This document shows, in pieces, positions 47,952 through 58,222 of a DNA stretch of 64,000 nt; position 1 is the stretch's first letter, and every line of letters starts with the position of its first letter. Where the stretch lies: the NCBI RefSeq assembly GCF_001676875.1, contig NZ_JYKA01000008.1, forward strand, positions 1 through 64,000, written 5' to 3'. Origin of the DNA: Chromobacterium subtsugae (GTDB lineage: Bacteria > Pseudomonadota > Gammaproteobacteria > Burkholderiales > Chromobacteriaceae). The notes beneath the pieces were generated by a model that was not told where the DNA came from, did no database searches, and was given only the letters and a program-made list of their open reading frames with translations. Both the position numbers and the translations under genes were made by a program.

Positions 47952-50279
47952 ATGGACGCCATCACTCAAAATGCTACCCAAGCCAACCCGTGGCGCGATT
48001 TCGCCGCCGGCGACTGGCAGAGCAAGGTCGATGTCCGCAACTTCATCCAGCTGAACTATCAGCCGTACGAAGGCGACGACAGCTTCCTGGCTGGCGCGAC
48101 CGATCGCACCAAGAAACTGTGGGACGCGCTGGGCGAGCTGCTGAAGCAGGAACGCGCCAAGGGCGTGCTGGACGTGTCCGCCGACCGCGGCTCCTCCATC
48201 ACCGCGCACGACGCCGGCTACATCGACCAGGCCAATGAAGTGATCGTCGGCCTGCAGACCGACGCCCCGCTGAAGCGCGCCATCATGCCGAACGGCGGCC
48301 TGCGCATGGTCGAGAACGGCCTGGAAGCTTTCGGCTTCAAGCTGGACCCGATGATCAAGGAAGTGTGGGAAAAGTATCGCAAGAGCCACAACCAGGGCGT
48401 GTTCGATGTCTACACCCCGGAAATCATGGCTTGCCGCAAGTCCGGCGTGATCACCGGCCTGCCGGACGCCTACGGCCGCGGCCGCATCATCGGCGACTAC
48501 CGCCGCGTGGCCCTGTACGGCACCGACTTCCTGCGCGCCGAGCGCCAGCAAGTGTTCCATGAACTGGACAACGCCACCTTCACCGACGATGTGATGCGCC
48601 AGCGCGAAGAGCTGTCCGAGCAATTCCGCGCGCTGGACGAATTGAAGCAGATGGCCGCCAAGTACGGCTACGACATCAGCCGCCCGGCCGCCAATGCCCG
48701 CGAAGCGGTGCAGTGGGTGTACTTCGCCTACCTGGCCGCCGTCAAGGAACAGAACGGCGCCGCCATGTCCTTCGGCCGCGTGTCCACCTTCCTGGACGTC
48801 TACATCGAGCGCGACATCGCCGCCGGCGCGCTGACTGAGGCGCAAGCTCAGGAAATGATCGACGACCTGGTGATCAAGCTGCGCATCGTCCGCTTCCTGC
48901 GCACGCCGGAATACGATCAGCTGTTCTCCGGCGACCCGACCTGGGTGACCGAATCCATCGGCGGCATGGGCCAAGACGGCCGCACCCTGGTCACCAAGAA
49001 CAGCTTCCGCTTCCTGAACACCCTGTACAACCTGGGCCCGGCGCCGGAACCGAACCTGACCGTGCTGTGGTCGGTGAAATTCCCGCAAGGCTTCAAGAAC
49101 TTCTGCGCCAAGGTGTCCATCGATACCAGCGCCATCCAGTACGAAAACGACGATCTGATGCTGCCTTACTGGGGCGACGACTACGGCATCGCCTGCTGCG
49201 TGTCGGCGATGAAGATCGGCAAGCAGATGCAGTTCTTCGGCGCCCGCGCCAACCTGGCCAAGGCCATGCTGTACGCGATCAACGGCGGCCGCGACGAGAA
49301 ATCCGGCGCGCTGGTGGCTCACGGTTTCGAGCCTATCACCAGCGACGTGCTGACCTACGACGAGCTGATGCCCAAGTTCGAGAAGATGATGGACTGGCTG
49401 GCCGCCACCTATGTCAAGGCGCTGAACTGCATCCACTACATGCACGACAAGTACGCCTACGAGCGCATCGAAATGGCGCTGCACGACCGCGACATCGTCC
49501 GCACCATGGCTTGCGGCATCGCCGGCCTGTCGGTGGCCGCCGACTCGCTGTCCGCGGTCAAGTTCGCCAAGGTCCACATCATCCGCAATGAAGACGGCCT
49601 GGCCGTCGACTACAAGATCGAGGGCGACTACCCGGCTTACGGCAACAACGACGATCGCGTCGACGACATCGCGGTGTGGCTGACCCAGTCCTTCATGGAC
49701 AAGATCAAGGCCCAGCCGTACTTCTACCGCGATTCCAAGCCGACCCAGTCGGTGCTGACCATCACCTCCAACGTGGTGTACGGCAAGAAGACCGGCAACA
49801 CCCCGGACGGCCGCCGCGCCGGCGAACCGTTCTCCCCGGGCGCCAACCCGATGAACGGCCGCGACGTGAAGGGCTTCGTCGCCGCGGGCGCCTCGGTGGC
49901 CAAGCTGCCGTACGATTCGGCGCTGGACGGCATCAGCTGGACCGCTTCGGCCACGCCTGACGCGCTGGGCCACACCGCCGAAGAGCGCATCCTGAACCTG
50001 GCCAACTGCCTGGACGGCTTCTGCTCCGCGCACCCGACCGAGTTCAGCAGCGCCAACTGCACGCCGTTCGACTGCGAAGGCGAGCGCCACATCGCCGGCG
50101 GCGGCTTCCATGTCAACGTCAACGTGTTCAAGCGCGAAACCCTGCTGGACGCGATGGAGCACCCGGAACTGTACCCGCAGCTGACCATCCGCGTGTCGGG
50201 CTACGCCGTGAACTTCATCAAGCTGACCCGCGAGCAGCAGATGGACGTGATCAACCGCACCTTCCACGGCAAGATGTAA
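47952..50279 (+). CDS. pflB: Formate C-acetyltransferase (pyruvate formate-lyase)
   Basis: A 775-residue glycyl-radical enzyme, which splits pyruvate with CoA into acetyl-CoA and formate under anaerobic conditions. The catalytic cysteine pair is in GIACCVSAM (residues 415-416). The radical glycine is in [11 protein letters not shown] (Gly750), 25 residues from the end, as in the family. Length is slightly above E. coli PflB. GGAGG precedes the start. The activase gene follows after 116 bases. Confidence 0.98.
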   Translation: MDAITQNATQANPWRDFAAGDWQSKVDVRNFIQLNYQPYEGDDSFLAGATDRTKKLWDALGELLKQERAKGVLDVSADRGSSITAHDAGYIDQANEVIVGLQTDAPLKRAIMPNGGLRMVENGLEAFGFKLDPMIKEVWEKYRKSHNQGVFDVYTPEIMACRKSGVITGLPDAYGRGRIIGDYRRVALYGTDFLRAERQQVFHELDNATFTDDVMRQREELSEQFRALDELKQMAAKYGYDISRPAANAREAVQWVYFAYLAAVKEQNGAAMSFGRVSTFLDVYIERDIAAGALTEAQAQEMIDDLVIKLRIVRFLRTPEYDQLFSGDPTWVTESIGGMGQDGRTLVTKNSFRFLNTLYNLGPAPEPNLTVLWSVKFPQGFKNFCAKVSIDTSAIQYENDDLMLPYWGDDYGIACCVSAMKIGKQMQFFGARANLAKAMLYAINGGRDEKSGALVAHGFEPITSDVLTYDELMPKFEKMMDWLAATYVKALNCIHYMHDKYAYERIEMALHDRDIVRTMACGIAGLSVAADSLSAVKFAKVHIIRNEDGLAVDYKIEGDYPAYGNNDDRVDDIAVWLTQSFMDKIKAQPYFYRDSKPTQSVLTITSNVVYGKKTGNTPDGRRAGEPFSPGANPMNGRDVKGFVAAGASVAKLPYDSALDGISWTASATPDALGHTAEERILNLANCLDGFCSAHPTEFSSANCTPFDCEGERHIAGGGFHVNVNVFKRETLLDAMEHPELYPQLTIRVSGYAVNFIKLTREQQMDVINRTFHGKM

Positions 50280-50338
50280 GACGCGTAGGGCGGGCAGGCT
50301 CTTGGGCTTGCCCGCGCGGAAACACCATCGCATCAATG

Positions 50339-50371
50339 GCGGGGCGGTCCGGAAGGAAAGCCCCGCTTTTT
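50339..50371 (+). terminator. Terminator between pflB and pflA
   Basis: GCGGGGC and GCCCCGC pair around a 14-base loop, followed by TTTTT. A further stem without a T run (about 50290-50314, CGGGCA with TGCCCG) lies just before. They may reduce pflA expression relative to pflB. Confidence 0.65.
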
Positions 50372-50395
50372 CACAAGATTCACCGGAGAAACGGC

Positions 50396-51175
50396 ATGAT
50401 CCCACCTATTGCCGCAGATCACACCGAAGCATGCGTTAAGGCCGAAACCATAGGCTATCTGCACTCCACCGAAAGCGGCGCCGGCGTCGACGGCCCCGGC
50501 ATGCGTTTCGTGTTTTTCACCTCGGGCTGTCAGTTCCGCTGCCTGTACTGCCACAATCCGGATACCTGGAAGCTGCACAATGGCCGCCAGGTGACGGTGG
50601 AGCAGGCGCTGTCCGAAGTCGCTTCCTACGCCCGTTTCCTCAAGTTCGCCGGCGGCGTCACCATCTCCGGCGGCGAACCGCTGATGCAGCACGAGTTCGT
50701 CGGCGAGTTGTTCCACGCGATCAAGCAGCGCTTCGGCCTGCACACCGCGCTGGACACCCAGGGTTTCCTGCACGAGCGGGTGCCGGATGAATGGTTCGAC
50801 GATGTCGACCTGGTGATGCTGGACATCAAGCACTCCGATCCGGAAAAGTATCTGGCCCTCACCGGCCAGCCCTTGCAGCCGACGCTGGACTTCGCCCAGC
50901 GTTTGCAGCGGCTGGGCAAGAAAATGTGGATACGCTACGTGCTGGTGCCTGGCCTGACCGACGGCGACGCCGACATCGAACGGCTGGCTGATTTCGTCGC
51001 CGCGCTGGGCGAGGTGGTGGAACGAGTGGAAGTGCTGCCTTTCCACCAGTTGGGCAAGGACAAATGGGCGCAGCTGGGGATGGAGTACCAGCTGAACGAC
51101 ACGCCGATTCCCACCGCCGGGCAAGTGGCGCATGCGCGCGCGCTGTTCGCCAGCCGCGGCATGAAGGTAACCTGA
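50396..51175 (+). CDS. pflA: Pyruvate formate-lyase activating enzyme
   Basis: A 259-residue radical SAM enzyme. The cluster motif is CQFRCLYC (CX3CX2C), followed by HNPDTW, and the SAM-binding GGVTISGGEPL matches the family. It makes the glycyl radical on PflB using S-adenosylmethionine. The start at 50396 has GGAGA 8 bases upstream. Its position after pflB is standard. Confidence 0.97.
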   Translation: MIPPIAADHTEACVKAETIGYLHSTESGAGVDGPGMRFVFFTSGCQFRCLYCHNPDTWKLHNGRQVTVEQALSEVASYARFLKFAGGVTISGGEPLMQHEFVGELFHAIKQRFGLHTALDTQGFLHERVPDEWFDDVDLVMLDIKHSDPEKYLALTGQPLQPTLDFAQRLQRLGKKMWIRYVLVPGLTDGDADIERLADFVAALGEVVERVEVLPFHQLGKDKWAQLGMEYQLNDTPIPTAGQVAHARALFASRGMKVT

Positions 51176-51204
51176 GCCGGGCTGGACCGCGCCGCCATCG
51201 ACGC

Positions 51205-51235
51205 ATGCCGCCGGCCTCGGATGGGGCCGGCGGCA
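51205..51235 (+). terminator. Strong GC-rich hairpin after pflA
   Basis: ATGCCGCCGGCC and GGCCGGCGGCAT form a 12-base-pair perfect stem around 7 bases. Only a weak T-containing tail follows, so it may act as a terminator or as an mRNA-stabilising end. Confidence 0.5.
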
Positions 51236-51300
51236 TTCGCGTTATGGCGGCCAGGCATGTCCCGCCGCGGCGCAGGTCATTCAATAAGCAAAGGCAAGCG

Positions 51301-52044
51301 ATGGATATCGTTCTGGAAATCTGCGCCGGCTCGCCGGCGTCGGCGCTGGCGGCGCAGGAAGGCGGCGCGCAGCGGGTGGAGTTGTGCGACAACCTGCTGG
51401 AAGGCGGCACCACGCCGTCCTACGGCGCGTTGGCGCTGGCGCGCGACCGGCTGGCGATCGGCCTGCACGCGCTGATCCGGCCGCGCGGCGGCGATTTTCT
51501 GTATTCGGAACTGGAATTCGAACAGATGGCGCGCGACATCGAGCTGTGCCGCCGGCTGGGCGTGGACGGCGTGGCGTTGGGCCTGCTCACCGCCGACGGC
51601 GATGTCGACGTCGAGCGGACCCGGCAACTGGCCGGCCTGGCCGGGCCTCTGGCGGTGACCTTTCACCGCGCTTTCGACATGGCGCGCGATCCGGCGCGGG
51701 CATTGGAAGACGTGATCGCGGCCGGTTGCCGCCGGCTGCTGTCGTCCGGCCAGGCGCCGGCGGCGCCGCAGGGCGCGGCCTTGCTGCGCGCGCTGCGCGA
51801 ACAGGCCGGCGCGCGGCTGGCGGTGATGCCCGGCGCCGGCGTGCGGGCCGACAATATCGCCGCCTTGCGGCGGCAGACCGGCTGCCTGGAGTTTCACGCC
51901 TCGGCGCGGGCCGCGGCGGCCAGCGGCATGCGCCATCGCCAGCCGGGCTTGTCCATGGGCGCGCCGGGTGCCGACGAGTACGCGCGGCAAGAGACGTCGG
52001 CGCAGCTGGTGCGGGAACTGGCGCGCCAGGCGGCGCAGGCCTAG
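51301..52044 (+). CDS. cutC: Copper homeostasis protein CutC
   Basis: A 247-residue TIM-barrel protein of the CutC family. The N-terminus LEICAGSPASALAAQEGGAQRVELCDNLLEGGTTPSYG is diagnostic, and VTFHRAFDMARDP and RLLSSGQ follow. The family was linked to copper tolerance, but its biochemical role is disputed. The start at 51301 is chosen over the longer frame because it matches the family N-terminus and AAAGG lies upstream. Confidence 0.93.
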   Translation: MDIVLEICAGSPASALAAQEGGAQRVELCDNLLEGGTTPSYGALALARDRLAIGLHALIRPRGGDFLYSELEFEQMARDIELCRRLGVDGVALGLLTADGDVDVERTRQLAGLAGPLAVTFHRAFDMARDPARALEDVIAAGCRRLLSSGQAPAAPQGAALLRALREQAGARLAVMPGAGVRADNIAALRRQTGCLEFHASARAAAASGMRHRQPGLSMGAPGADEYARQETSAQLVRELARQAAQA

Positions 52045-52052
52045 GCCGGCTG

Positions 52053-53243
52053 TCAGGCCGAGGCGGAATCGCCGTCCGGGCTCCAGCTGAGGTGCAAAGG
52101 CAGCTCGGCGGCCGACATCGGCCGGCTCAGGTAGAAGCCCTGCATCTCCAGATCGGGATAGTGCTGGCGCAGATAGGCGAAGTCCTGCGGGTTGTCTATG
52201 CCTTCGGCCACCATTCTCAGGCCCAGCCGGCGTCCCATCTCCACGGTGCTGGCCAGGATGCCCTGGCTGCGCCGGTCGCGGTGTATGTCCAGAATCAGGC
52301 TGCGGTCCAGCTTCAGCTCGGTCAGCGGCAGATCGCGCACATGCTCCAGCGTGGTGTTGCCGGCGCCGTAGTCATCCAGCGACAGCTCGAAGCCGCGCAT
52401 GCGCATCCGCAGCAGCGAGGCCAGGGTGTTGCCCAGATTGTTGAAGGCCAGCGTTTCGGTGATTTCCAGCACCACCTGGCCAGGCGCTATGCGCCGCAGC
52501 TCCACTTCTTGCTGCAGCCAGTCGAAGAACTCCCGGTCGTGCAGCAGGCTGCGCGACAGATTGATGGATACCCTCATGCCGCCGGTCCAGCTGTTCAGGC
52601 TGAGCAGGTCCAGGCTGGTCTGCGCCATGCGCCGGGTCAGCAGCATGATGGTGCCGTCGTGCTCCAGCCGGTCGATGAAATGCTGCGGCCCCAACAGGCC
52701 GTGCAGCGGATGGCGCCAGCGCGCCAGCGCCTCCATCTGGCCCGCCCGGTGGTTTTGCTGGTTGAAGATGGGTTGGTAGAACGCGCAGAACTGGTTGTGC
52801 GCCAGCCCGGTCATGATTTCGGTCAGCGCAATGGCGATGTCGGGCCGGGACGGAGGGCGGCAGCCCTGCAGCAGGCGATGGACGCGGGCGAGCAGCCGGT
52901 CCGGGTCTATCGGTTTGGCGCAGCTGTCGATCTGGGAGAAGCCCAGCGCCTCGGCCGCCCGGGAACAGCCGGCCAGCAGCTCCGGCACATCGCCGCTGAG
53001 GAACATCAGCGCCGGCAAATGTATCCGGTGCGACAGCGCCTGCGCCAGTTCTATGCCGTCCATGCCGGGCATGTTGAGGTCGGTGACCACCAGGTCCAGC
53101 TGCGGATGCCGCTGGGCGATCTGCATCGCCCAGCGGCCGTCCGACGCCTCGAACACTTCGGTGTCCGGCAGCTTGCGGCACAACTCGGCCAGCAGCTGGA
53201 GCTGGCCCGGACTGTCTTCGGCGATCAGTATCTGGCGGGGCAT
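52053..53243 (-). CDS. Response regulator with EAL phosphodiesterase output
   Basis: A 396-residue protein. The receiver domain (1-125) has VVTDLNMPGMDG, with the phosphoacceptor Asp near residue 54, and ends with a conserved Lys in CAKPID. The EAL domain (about 150-390) retains MEALARWRHP, LEITET, LDDYGAGN, LKLDRS and VAEGID, so it is probably active in c-di-GMP breakdown. A partner kinase is not adjacent. It converges with cutC, 8 bases apart. Confidence 0.92.
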   Translation of the reverse strand: MPRQILIAEDSPGQLQLLAELCRKLPDTEVFEASDGRWAMQIAQRHPQLDLVVTDLNMPGMDGIELAQALSHRIHLPALMFLSGDVPELLAGCSRAAEALGFSQIDSCAKPIDPDRLLARVHRLLQGCRPPSRPDIAIALTEIMTGLAHNQFCAFYQPIFNQQNHRAGQMEALARWRHPLHGLLGPQHFIDRLEHDGTIMLLTRRMAQTSLDLLSLNSWTGGMRVSINLSRSLLHDREFFDWLQQEVELRRIAPGQVVLEITETLAFNNLGNTLASLLRMRMRGFELSLDDYGAGNTTLEHVRDLPLTELKLDRSLILDIHRDRRSQGILASTVEMGRRLGLRMVAEGIDNPQDFAYLRQHYPDLEMQGFYLSRPMSAAELPLHLSWSPDGDSASA

Positions 53244-53448
53244 CGCATACTCCGGCGATGGTGGCGGGCGGCGGCATGGGGATGGCCGGCCGGGCGGGGC
53301 GTCCGCTATCTGAGTTATAAGGCGCGGCGGCGTGCCGCCACCAGATTTTTCGCCGGCTTTTCGTCGCTGCGCTCAAGCGTGGGGCTGGAATCTTGACGCG
53401 ATAAATGGCATAAGCATGATATTGCCTGTTCGATCCCAAGGAGACGCC

Positions 53449-55122
53449 ATGCTTGCCCGTTCCCCTGTCCGCTGGTTTCACATCGCGGCGCTCGGCCCCT
53501 GCCTGCTGCTGGCCGCCGCTCCGGCTCTCGCCGCAGAGGCCGCGGTGGCGGCGCCGGACGCATACGGCGCGGCGGTGGCGGCGCAAATCCTCAAGGACGG
53601 CGGCAACGCGGTGGATGCCGCGGTGGCGACGGCCTTCGCGCTGGCGGTGACCTATCCCGAAGCCGGCAATATCGGCGGCGGCGGCTTCATGACGCTGTAC
53701 CAGGGCGGCAAGCCGTATTTCCTCGACTACCGCGAAACCGCGCCCAGGGCCGCCAGCCGCGACATGTACTTGGACGACAAGGGCCAGGTGACGGCCAATC
53801 TCAGCCTGGTGGGCGCGCGCGCCGCCGGCGTGCCGGGCACGGTGATGGGCATGTGGCAGGCGCACCAGCGCTTCGGCAAGCTGCAATGGCGGCAGCTGCT
53901 GGCGCCGGCGATCAACTACGCCGAGAACGGCTTCACCGTCGCGCCGCGGCAGTACCAGTACCGCGACGAGGCGGCGCAGCTGTTCGCCGGCAAAACCAAT
54001 TTCAACCGCTATTTCGGCAGCCTGAAGGCCGGGGAAACCTTCCGCCAGCCCGAATTGGCGGCCACCCTCAAGCGCATCGCCCGTTACGGCGCGGCCGATT
54101 TCTACCAGGGCGAAACCGCCCGGCTGCTGGTGGCGCAGATGAAGCGCGACAAGGGCCTGGTCGACGCCGACGACCTCAACGGCTACCGCGCGCGCTGGCG
54201 CGAGCCGATCCGGATAGACTGGCGCGGCAATGTCGTCTACACCGCGCCGCCGCCCAGCTCCGGCGGCATCGCGCTGGCGCAGCTATTGGCCATCAAGCAG
54301 GCGCGCGCCGCCGATTTCGCCGGCGTCGCGCACAACTCCGCCCGCTACATCCACCTGCTGGCCGAAATCGAAAAGCGGGTGTTCGCCGACCGCGCCGACT
54401 ACCTGGGCGACCCAGACTTCAGCAAGGTGCCGACCGCGCAGCTGACCGACGCCGCCTATCTGCAGCGCCGCGCCGCCGAGATCAACCCGCGGGCGATCTC
54501 GCCGACGCCGGACGTCAAGCCGGGGTTGGAATCGCGCCAGACCACCCATTTTTCCATCGTCGACAAATGGGGCAACGCGGTGGCCAACACCTACACGCTG
54601 AATTTCGACTTCGGCAGCGGCGTGGTGGTGCAGGGCGCCGGCTTCCTGCTCAATGACGAAATGGACGACTTCAGCGCCAAGCCCGGCGTGGCCAACGCTT
54701 TCGGCGTGGTGGGCAAGGACGCCAACGCCATCCAGCCGGGCAAGCGCATGCTGTCGTCGATGGCGCCCACCATCGTCACCCGCGACGGCAAGGTGACGCT
54801 GGCCATCGGCACGCCCGGCGGCTCGCGCATCTTCACCTCCATCTTCCAGGTGCTGAACAATCTGTACGATTTCGACATGCCGCTGAAGCAGGCGGTGGCG
54901 GCGCAGCGCGTCCATCACCAGCTGCTGCCCAAGGACACCATCTTCTACGACGACTACGCGCCGCTGACCGGCGCGGCGGCCAGCGAGCTGAAAACCATGG
55001 GCTACACGCTGAAGGACCAGGGCTGGCGGATGGGCGACATCCAGGCGGTGAGAATGAACGGCGACGAGGCGGAAACCGCTTCCGACCCGCGCGGCCGCGG
55101 CGTGGGCGTGGTGGTGAAGTGA
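53449..55122 (+). CDS. ggt: Gamma-glutamyltransferase
   Basis: A 557-residue periplasmic enzyme made as a precursor. The signal peptide runs to about residue 28 (LLLAAAPALAAEA). The autocleavage and catalytic Thr is in RQTTHFSIVDKWGNAVANT (about residue 364), and downstream FLLNDEMDDFSAKPG and GTPGGSRI are conserved. It hydrolyses glutathione and other gamma-glutamyl compounds. AAGGAG precedes the ATG at 53449. Confidence 0.96.
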   Translation: MLARSPVRWFHIAALGPCLLLAAAPALAAEAAVAAPDAYGAAVAAQILKDGGNAVDAAVATAFALAVTYPEAGNIGGGGFMTLYQGGKPYFLDYRETAPRAASRDMYLDDKGQVTANLSLVGARAAGVPGTVMGMWQAHQRFGKLQWRQLLAPAINYAENGFTVAPRQYQYRDEAAQLFAGKTNFNRYFGSLKAGETFRQPELAATLKRIARYGAADFYQGETARLLVAQMKRDKGLVDADDLNGYRARWREPIRIDWRGNVVYTAPPPSSGGIALAQLLAIKQARAADFAGVAHNSARYIHLLAEIEKRVFADRADYLGDPDFSKVPTAQLTDAAYLQRRAAEINPRAISPTPDVKPGLESRQTTHFSIVDKWGNAVANTYTLNFDFGSGVVVQGAGFLLNDEMDDFSAKPGVANAFGVVGKDANAIQPGKRMLSSMAPTIVTRDGKVTLAIGTPGGSRIFTSIFQVLNNLYDFDMPLKQAVAAQRVHHQLLPKDTIFYDDYAPLTGAAASELKTMGYTLKDQGWRMGDIQAVRMNGDEAETASDPRGRGVGVVVK

Positions 55123-55181
55123 CAGCCGGCGCCAAAGGCGCGAGTGCGATAGATTGACTGGGCAAACGAATGGAGCGGGAC

Positions 55182-55616
55182 ATGCGGTACCGGACGGTTT
55201 TGAGCGATGTGGCCGACGAGGCGGCGCGAGCGGCTATCGTCGCGCCATTGATCGCCTACAATCAGGCGCAGGCAGGGGCGGGCAACAACAGGCCGCTGGT
55301 GATCACGGTGGAGGACGAGGCCGGCCAAGTGGCGGGCGGGCTATGGGGCCATACCGGTTTCGGCTGGCTGTACGTGCAACTGCTGGCGGCGCCGGCGGAA
55401 GCGCGCGGCCAGGGCCTGGGCCGGCGTCTGATGGAGGAGGCCGAAGCGGAAGCCCGCGCGCGCGGCTGCGTCGGCGCCTGGGTGGATACCTTCACCTTCC
55501 AGGCACCGGCGTTCTACGAAAGCCTGGGCTACCGGCGCTTCGCCGAACTGGCCGATTATCCGCCCGGCCACAGCCGGGTGTTCTTCCACAAGCGTTTCGA
55601 CGCGGAGCCGGGCTGA
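55182..55616 (+). CDS. GNAT family N-acetyltransferase
   Basis: A 144-residue acyltransferase of the GNAT fold. The acetyl-CoA site is in EARGQGLGRRLMEEAEAEARARG, and FQAPAFYESLGYRRF is the last conserved block. The substrate is unknown. GGAG lies 7 bases before the ATG at 55182, which is preferred to an ATG at 55170 that overlaps this site. It lies alone between ggt and a chemoreceptor gene. Confidence 0.87.
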   Translation: MRYRTVLSDVADEAARAAIVAPLIAYNQAQAGAGNNRPLVITVEDEAGQVAGGLWGHTGFGWLYVQLLAAPAEARGQGLGRRLMEEAEAEARARGCVGAWVDTFTFQAPAFYESLGYRRFAELADYPPGHSRVFFHKRFDAEPG

Positions 55617-55793
55617 GCCTCTGCCGGCCGGTGGCGGGGCCGGCTCGCAATCAGCCTGGATAAACGGCGCGGCCAGCCATGCCGCGCCGCTTTCATTCGG
55701 CAAGAGAAAGTCCGGGTAAGTAATGCTTGGTGATTGGTTCTAGCTTCAACTAAAACACTTAAGTAAATCTACATTAAGTGGTTGGAGCGTATC

Positions 55794-57443
55794 GTGACTC
55801 ACCTGCTTGCCCAGTTCAGCATCCGCGCCAAAATCTTCGGACTGATCCTCCTCGGCATCGCCGCGGCCCTCATCATCGGCGTCAATGGCATCACGGGCGC
55901 GAGCGGCATGTTCCAGCTGACCATAGACATGCACGACAATATGCTCAAACCGGTGTACTTGTTGGGGCAGGCCGGCAAGCAGGCGGCGTATGTCAACCGC
56001 GCCGACTACCGCTACATCGCAGAAAGCGAAAAATCGCAGATGGACCAGGTGCAGGTCAACCGCGACAAGTTCGAGGCCAATATGAAGGGCTTTCTCGACC
56101 AATACCGCAAGACCGAGCTGACGCCGCCGGAAGTGGACGGGCTCAAGCGCTTTGACGCCGCCTGGGACGCGATGAACGCGCCATGCAAGAAAGTGCGCGA
56201 GCTCAGCTACACCGATACCGGCAACGGCGAGAACAACAAGAAGGCGCTGTCAATCATGGCCAAGGAGTGCCGTCCGCTGTTCACCGCGGCCGACGACATC
56301 CTGAAGGAACTGTCCGACATCAACATCAAGCTGGCCGACAAGGCGCTGGACGACGCCCAGGCGCAATACCAGCGGGTGCGTTCGATGGCCATCGGGGTGC
56401 TGGTGGTGGGCCTGGTGCTGGTGACCGGGCTGGGCCTGGCGATCCAGAACGGCATCGTCGGCAGCCTGAAAAGCGCCGGCGAGGCGATGGTGCGGATAGG
56501 CAATGGCGACCTGAACGGCGAAATCCGCCCGCAGGGCAAGGATGAGATCGCCGGGATGATGCAGTCGCTGGCCGATACCCAGCAGCGGCTGCGCAAGACC
56601 GTCGGCGACATCATGCGCGCCGCCACCAATGTCGCGGCCACGTCCGAGCAACTGGCGGCGTCCACCGAGCAGGTCAGCGCCAGCATCGGCCAGCAGGTCA
56701 ACGCCACCTCCAGCGCGGCGGCTTCCATCGAGGAGCTGACGGTCAGCATAGACTTGTGCTCCAGCAACGCCGGCCAGGCCAACGAGCAGGCCAGCCAGGC
56801 CGGCCAGCAGGCCAAGGCCGGCAACCGCGACGTGCAGGATTCCACCGTGCAGGTGAAGAAGGTCAACGAGAGCGTCAGCCGTTCGGCCGACAGCCTGGAG
56901 TCGCTGTCCGATCAGGCGCAGCAGATCGGCAGCATCGCCACCGTGATCAAGGACGTGGCCGACCAGACCAATCTGTTGGCCTTGAACGCGGCGATCGAGG
57001 CGGCGCGCGCCGGCGAGCAGGGCCGCGGCTTCGCGGTGGTGGCCGACGAAGTGCGCAAGCTGGCCGAGCGCACCACGACGTCGGCGCAGGAAATCACCGT
57101 CATGATAGGCAAGATCCAGGACGGCGCGCGGGTGGCGGTGGACGGCATGCGCGGCAGCCGCCAGATCGTGTCCGACGTGGTGGTGGCGGCGGAGAACGCC
57201 TCGGCCACCATCAGCACGGTGGAGTCCAGCGCGGCGGAGGTGGTGGGCGCGATAGGCGAGATCGCCTCGGCGATGCGCGAACAGCGCCAGGCCAGCACCG
57301 AGCTGGCGAGCCGGGTGGAGGCCATCGCCCAGATGTCCAAGGAAAACGGCATCGCGGTGGATGTGTTCTCGCAGGCTACCCGCGAGCTGGCGATGGTGGC
57401 GGAGCAACTGCAGCAGACCACCATGGCCTTCAAGCTGGACTGA
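55794..57443 (+). CDS. Methyl-accepting chemotaxis protein with a four-helix-bundle sensor
   Basis: A 549-residue chemoreceptor. TM1 (about 10-30) and TM2 (about 190-210) enclose a 155-residue periplasmic domain of the 4HB_MCP type, helical throughout. HAMP follows ([12 protein letters not shown]), then the signalling domain with tip [19 protein letters not shown]. The ligand is unknown. The start is a GTG at 55794 with GGAG 7 bases upstream; a TTG at 55782 is also open but less likely. It converges with the LytTR regulator, only 3 bases apart. Confidence 0.93.
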   Translation: MTHLLAQFSIRAKIFGLILLGIAAALIIGVNGITGASGMFQLTIDMHDNMLKPVYLLGQAGKQAAYVNRADYRYIAESEKSQMDQVQVNRDKFEANMKGFLDQYRKTELTPPEVDGLKRFDAAWDAMNAPCKKVRELSYTDTGNGENNKKALSIMAKECRPLFTAADDILKELSDINIKLADKALDDAQAQYQRVRSMAIGVLVVGLVLVTGLGLAIQNGIVGSLKSAGEAMVRIGNGDLNGEIRPQGKDEIAGMMQSLADTQQRLRKTVGDIMRAATNVAATSEQLAASTEQVSASIGQQVNATSSAAASIEELTVSIDLCSSNAGQANEQASQAGQQAKAGNRDVQDSTVQVKKVNESVSRSADSLESLSDQAQQIGSIATVIKDVADQTNLLALNAAIEAARAGEQGRGFAVVADEVRKLAERTTTSAQEITVMIGKIQDGARVAVDGMRGSRQIVSDVVVAAENASATISTVESSAAEVVGAIGEIASAMREQRQASTELASRVEAIAQMSKENGIAVDVFSQATRELAMVAEQLQQTTMAFKLD

Positions 57444-57446
57444 CGG

Positions 57447-58193
57447 CTACATGCGCTGGAACAGGTGGGCGTAGCTGCGGCTCACCTCCAGCGGCTGGTC
57501 GTGGCCGCGCAGCTCCAGCAGCAGGCCGCGCTCGTCGCGGCGCACCTGATCGATGGCGTCCACCCGCACCAGGGTGGCGCGGTGGATCTGCCAGAATTCC
57601 TCCGGGTCCAGCTGCGGCAGCAGCTCCTTGATCGGCATGCGGATCAGCGCTTCGCAGCCGACGGTCTGCACCCGGGTGTATTTCTCGTCCGACTGGAAAA
57701 ACAGCACTTCGCCTATGCTGATCATCCTGAGGCTGTTGCCGACCGACGCGCGTATCCAGCGCAGGTAGTTGGGCTTTTCCAGCTGCCGGCCCAGCAGCCG
57801 CAGCGTGTCCTGCCATTGCGGCGGCAGCGCGATCTGCCTTTGCTGCCAGCGCTGGCGGGTGCGCTCCAGCCTGTCGTCCTCCACCGGTTTGAGCAGATAG
57901 TCGACCGCGCCTTCCTCGAAAGCCTTGATCGCGTACTGATCGTAGGCGGTGACAAACACCACCGGGCAGGCGCCGTCCAGCTCCACCGCGGCGGCGAGGC
58001 CGCTTTGCACCGGCATGGTGATGTCTAGAAATGCCAGGTCGGGGCGGTGGCGGCGCGCCAGCTCCACCGCTTCGGCGCCGTCGCGCGCCTCGGCCACCAC
58101 CTGCAATTCCGGCCATACCCGCGCCAGCGCCATTGTCAGTTGTTCGCGCATCAGGCGCTCGTCGTCGGCGATCAGGGCGGTGACAGGGGGCAT
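57447..58193 (-). CDS. LytTR-family response regulator
   Basis: A 248-residue regulator of the LytR/AlgR type. The receiver domain has ALIADDERLMREQL, phosphoacceptor FLDITMPVQSG (about residue 57) and the conserved Lys in LLKPVE. The C-terminal LytTR DNA-binding domain (about 145-245) shows IGEVLFFQSDEKYTRVQT and FWQIHRATLVRVDAI. It is the last gene of an operon of two small membrane proteins, a LytS-like kinase and this regulator. The kinase stop is 29 bases upstream. Confidence 0.94.
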   Translation of the reverse strand: MPPVTALIADDERLMREQLTMALARVWPELQVVAEARDGAEAVELARRHRPDLAFLDITMPVQSGLAAAVELDGACPVVFVTAYDQYAIKAFEEGAVDYLLKPVEDDRLERTRQRWQQRQIALPPQWQDTLRLLGRQLEKPNYLRWIRASVGNSLRMISIGEVLFFQSDEKYTRVQTVGCEALIRMPIKELLPQLDPEEFWQIHRATLVRVDAIDQVRRDERGLLLELRGHDQPLEVSRSYAHLFQRM

Positions 58194-58222
58194 GCGGGGT
58201 CTCCAGTGTTTCGGGGCAAGGG

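Noticed and set aside
47922-50405. An 827-codon open frame opposite pflB
   Set aside because: It is the shadow of a highly expressed GC-rich gene; pflB has its catalytic motifs and a ribosome site, the reverse frame has none.
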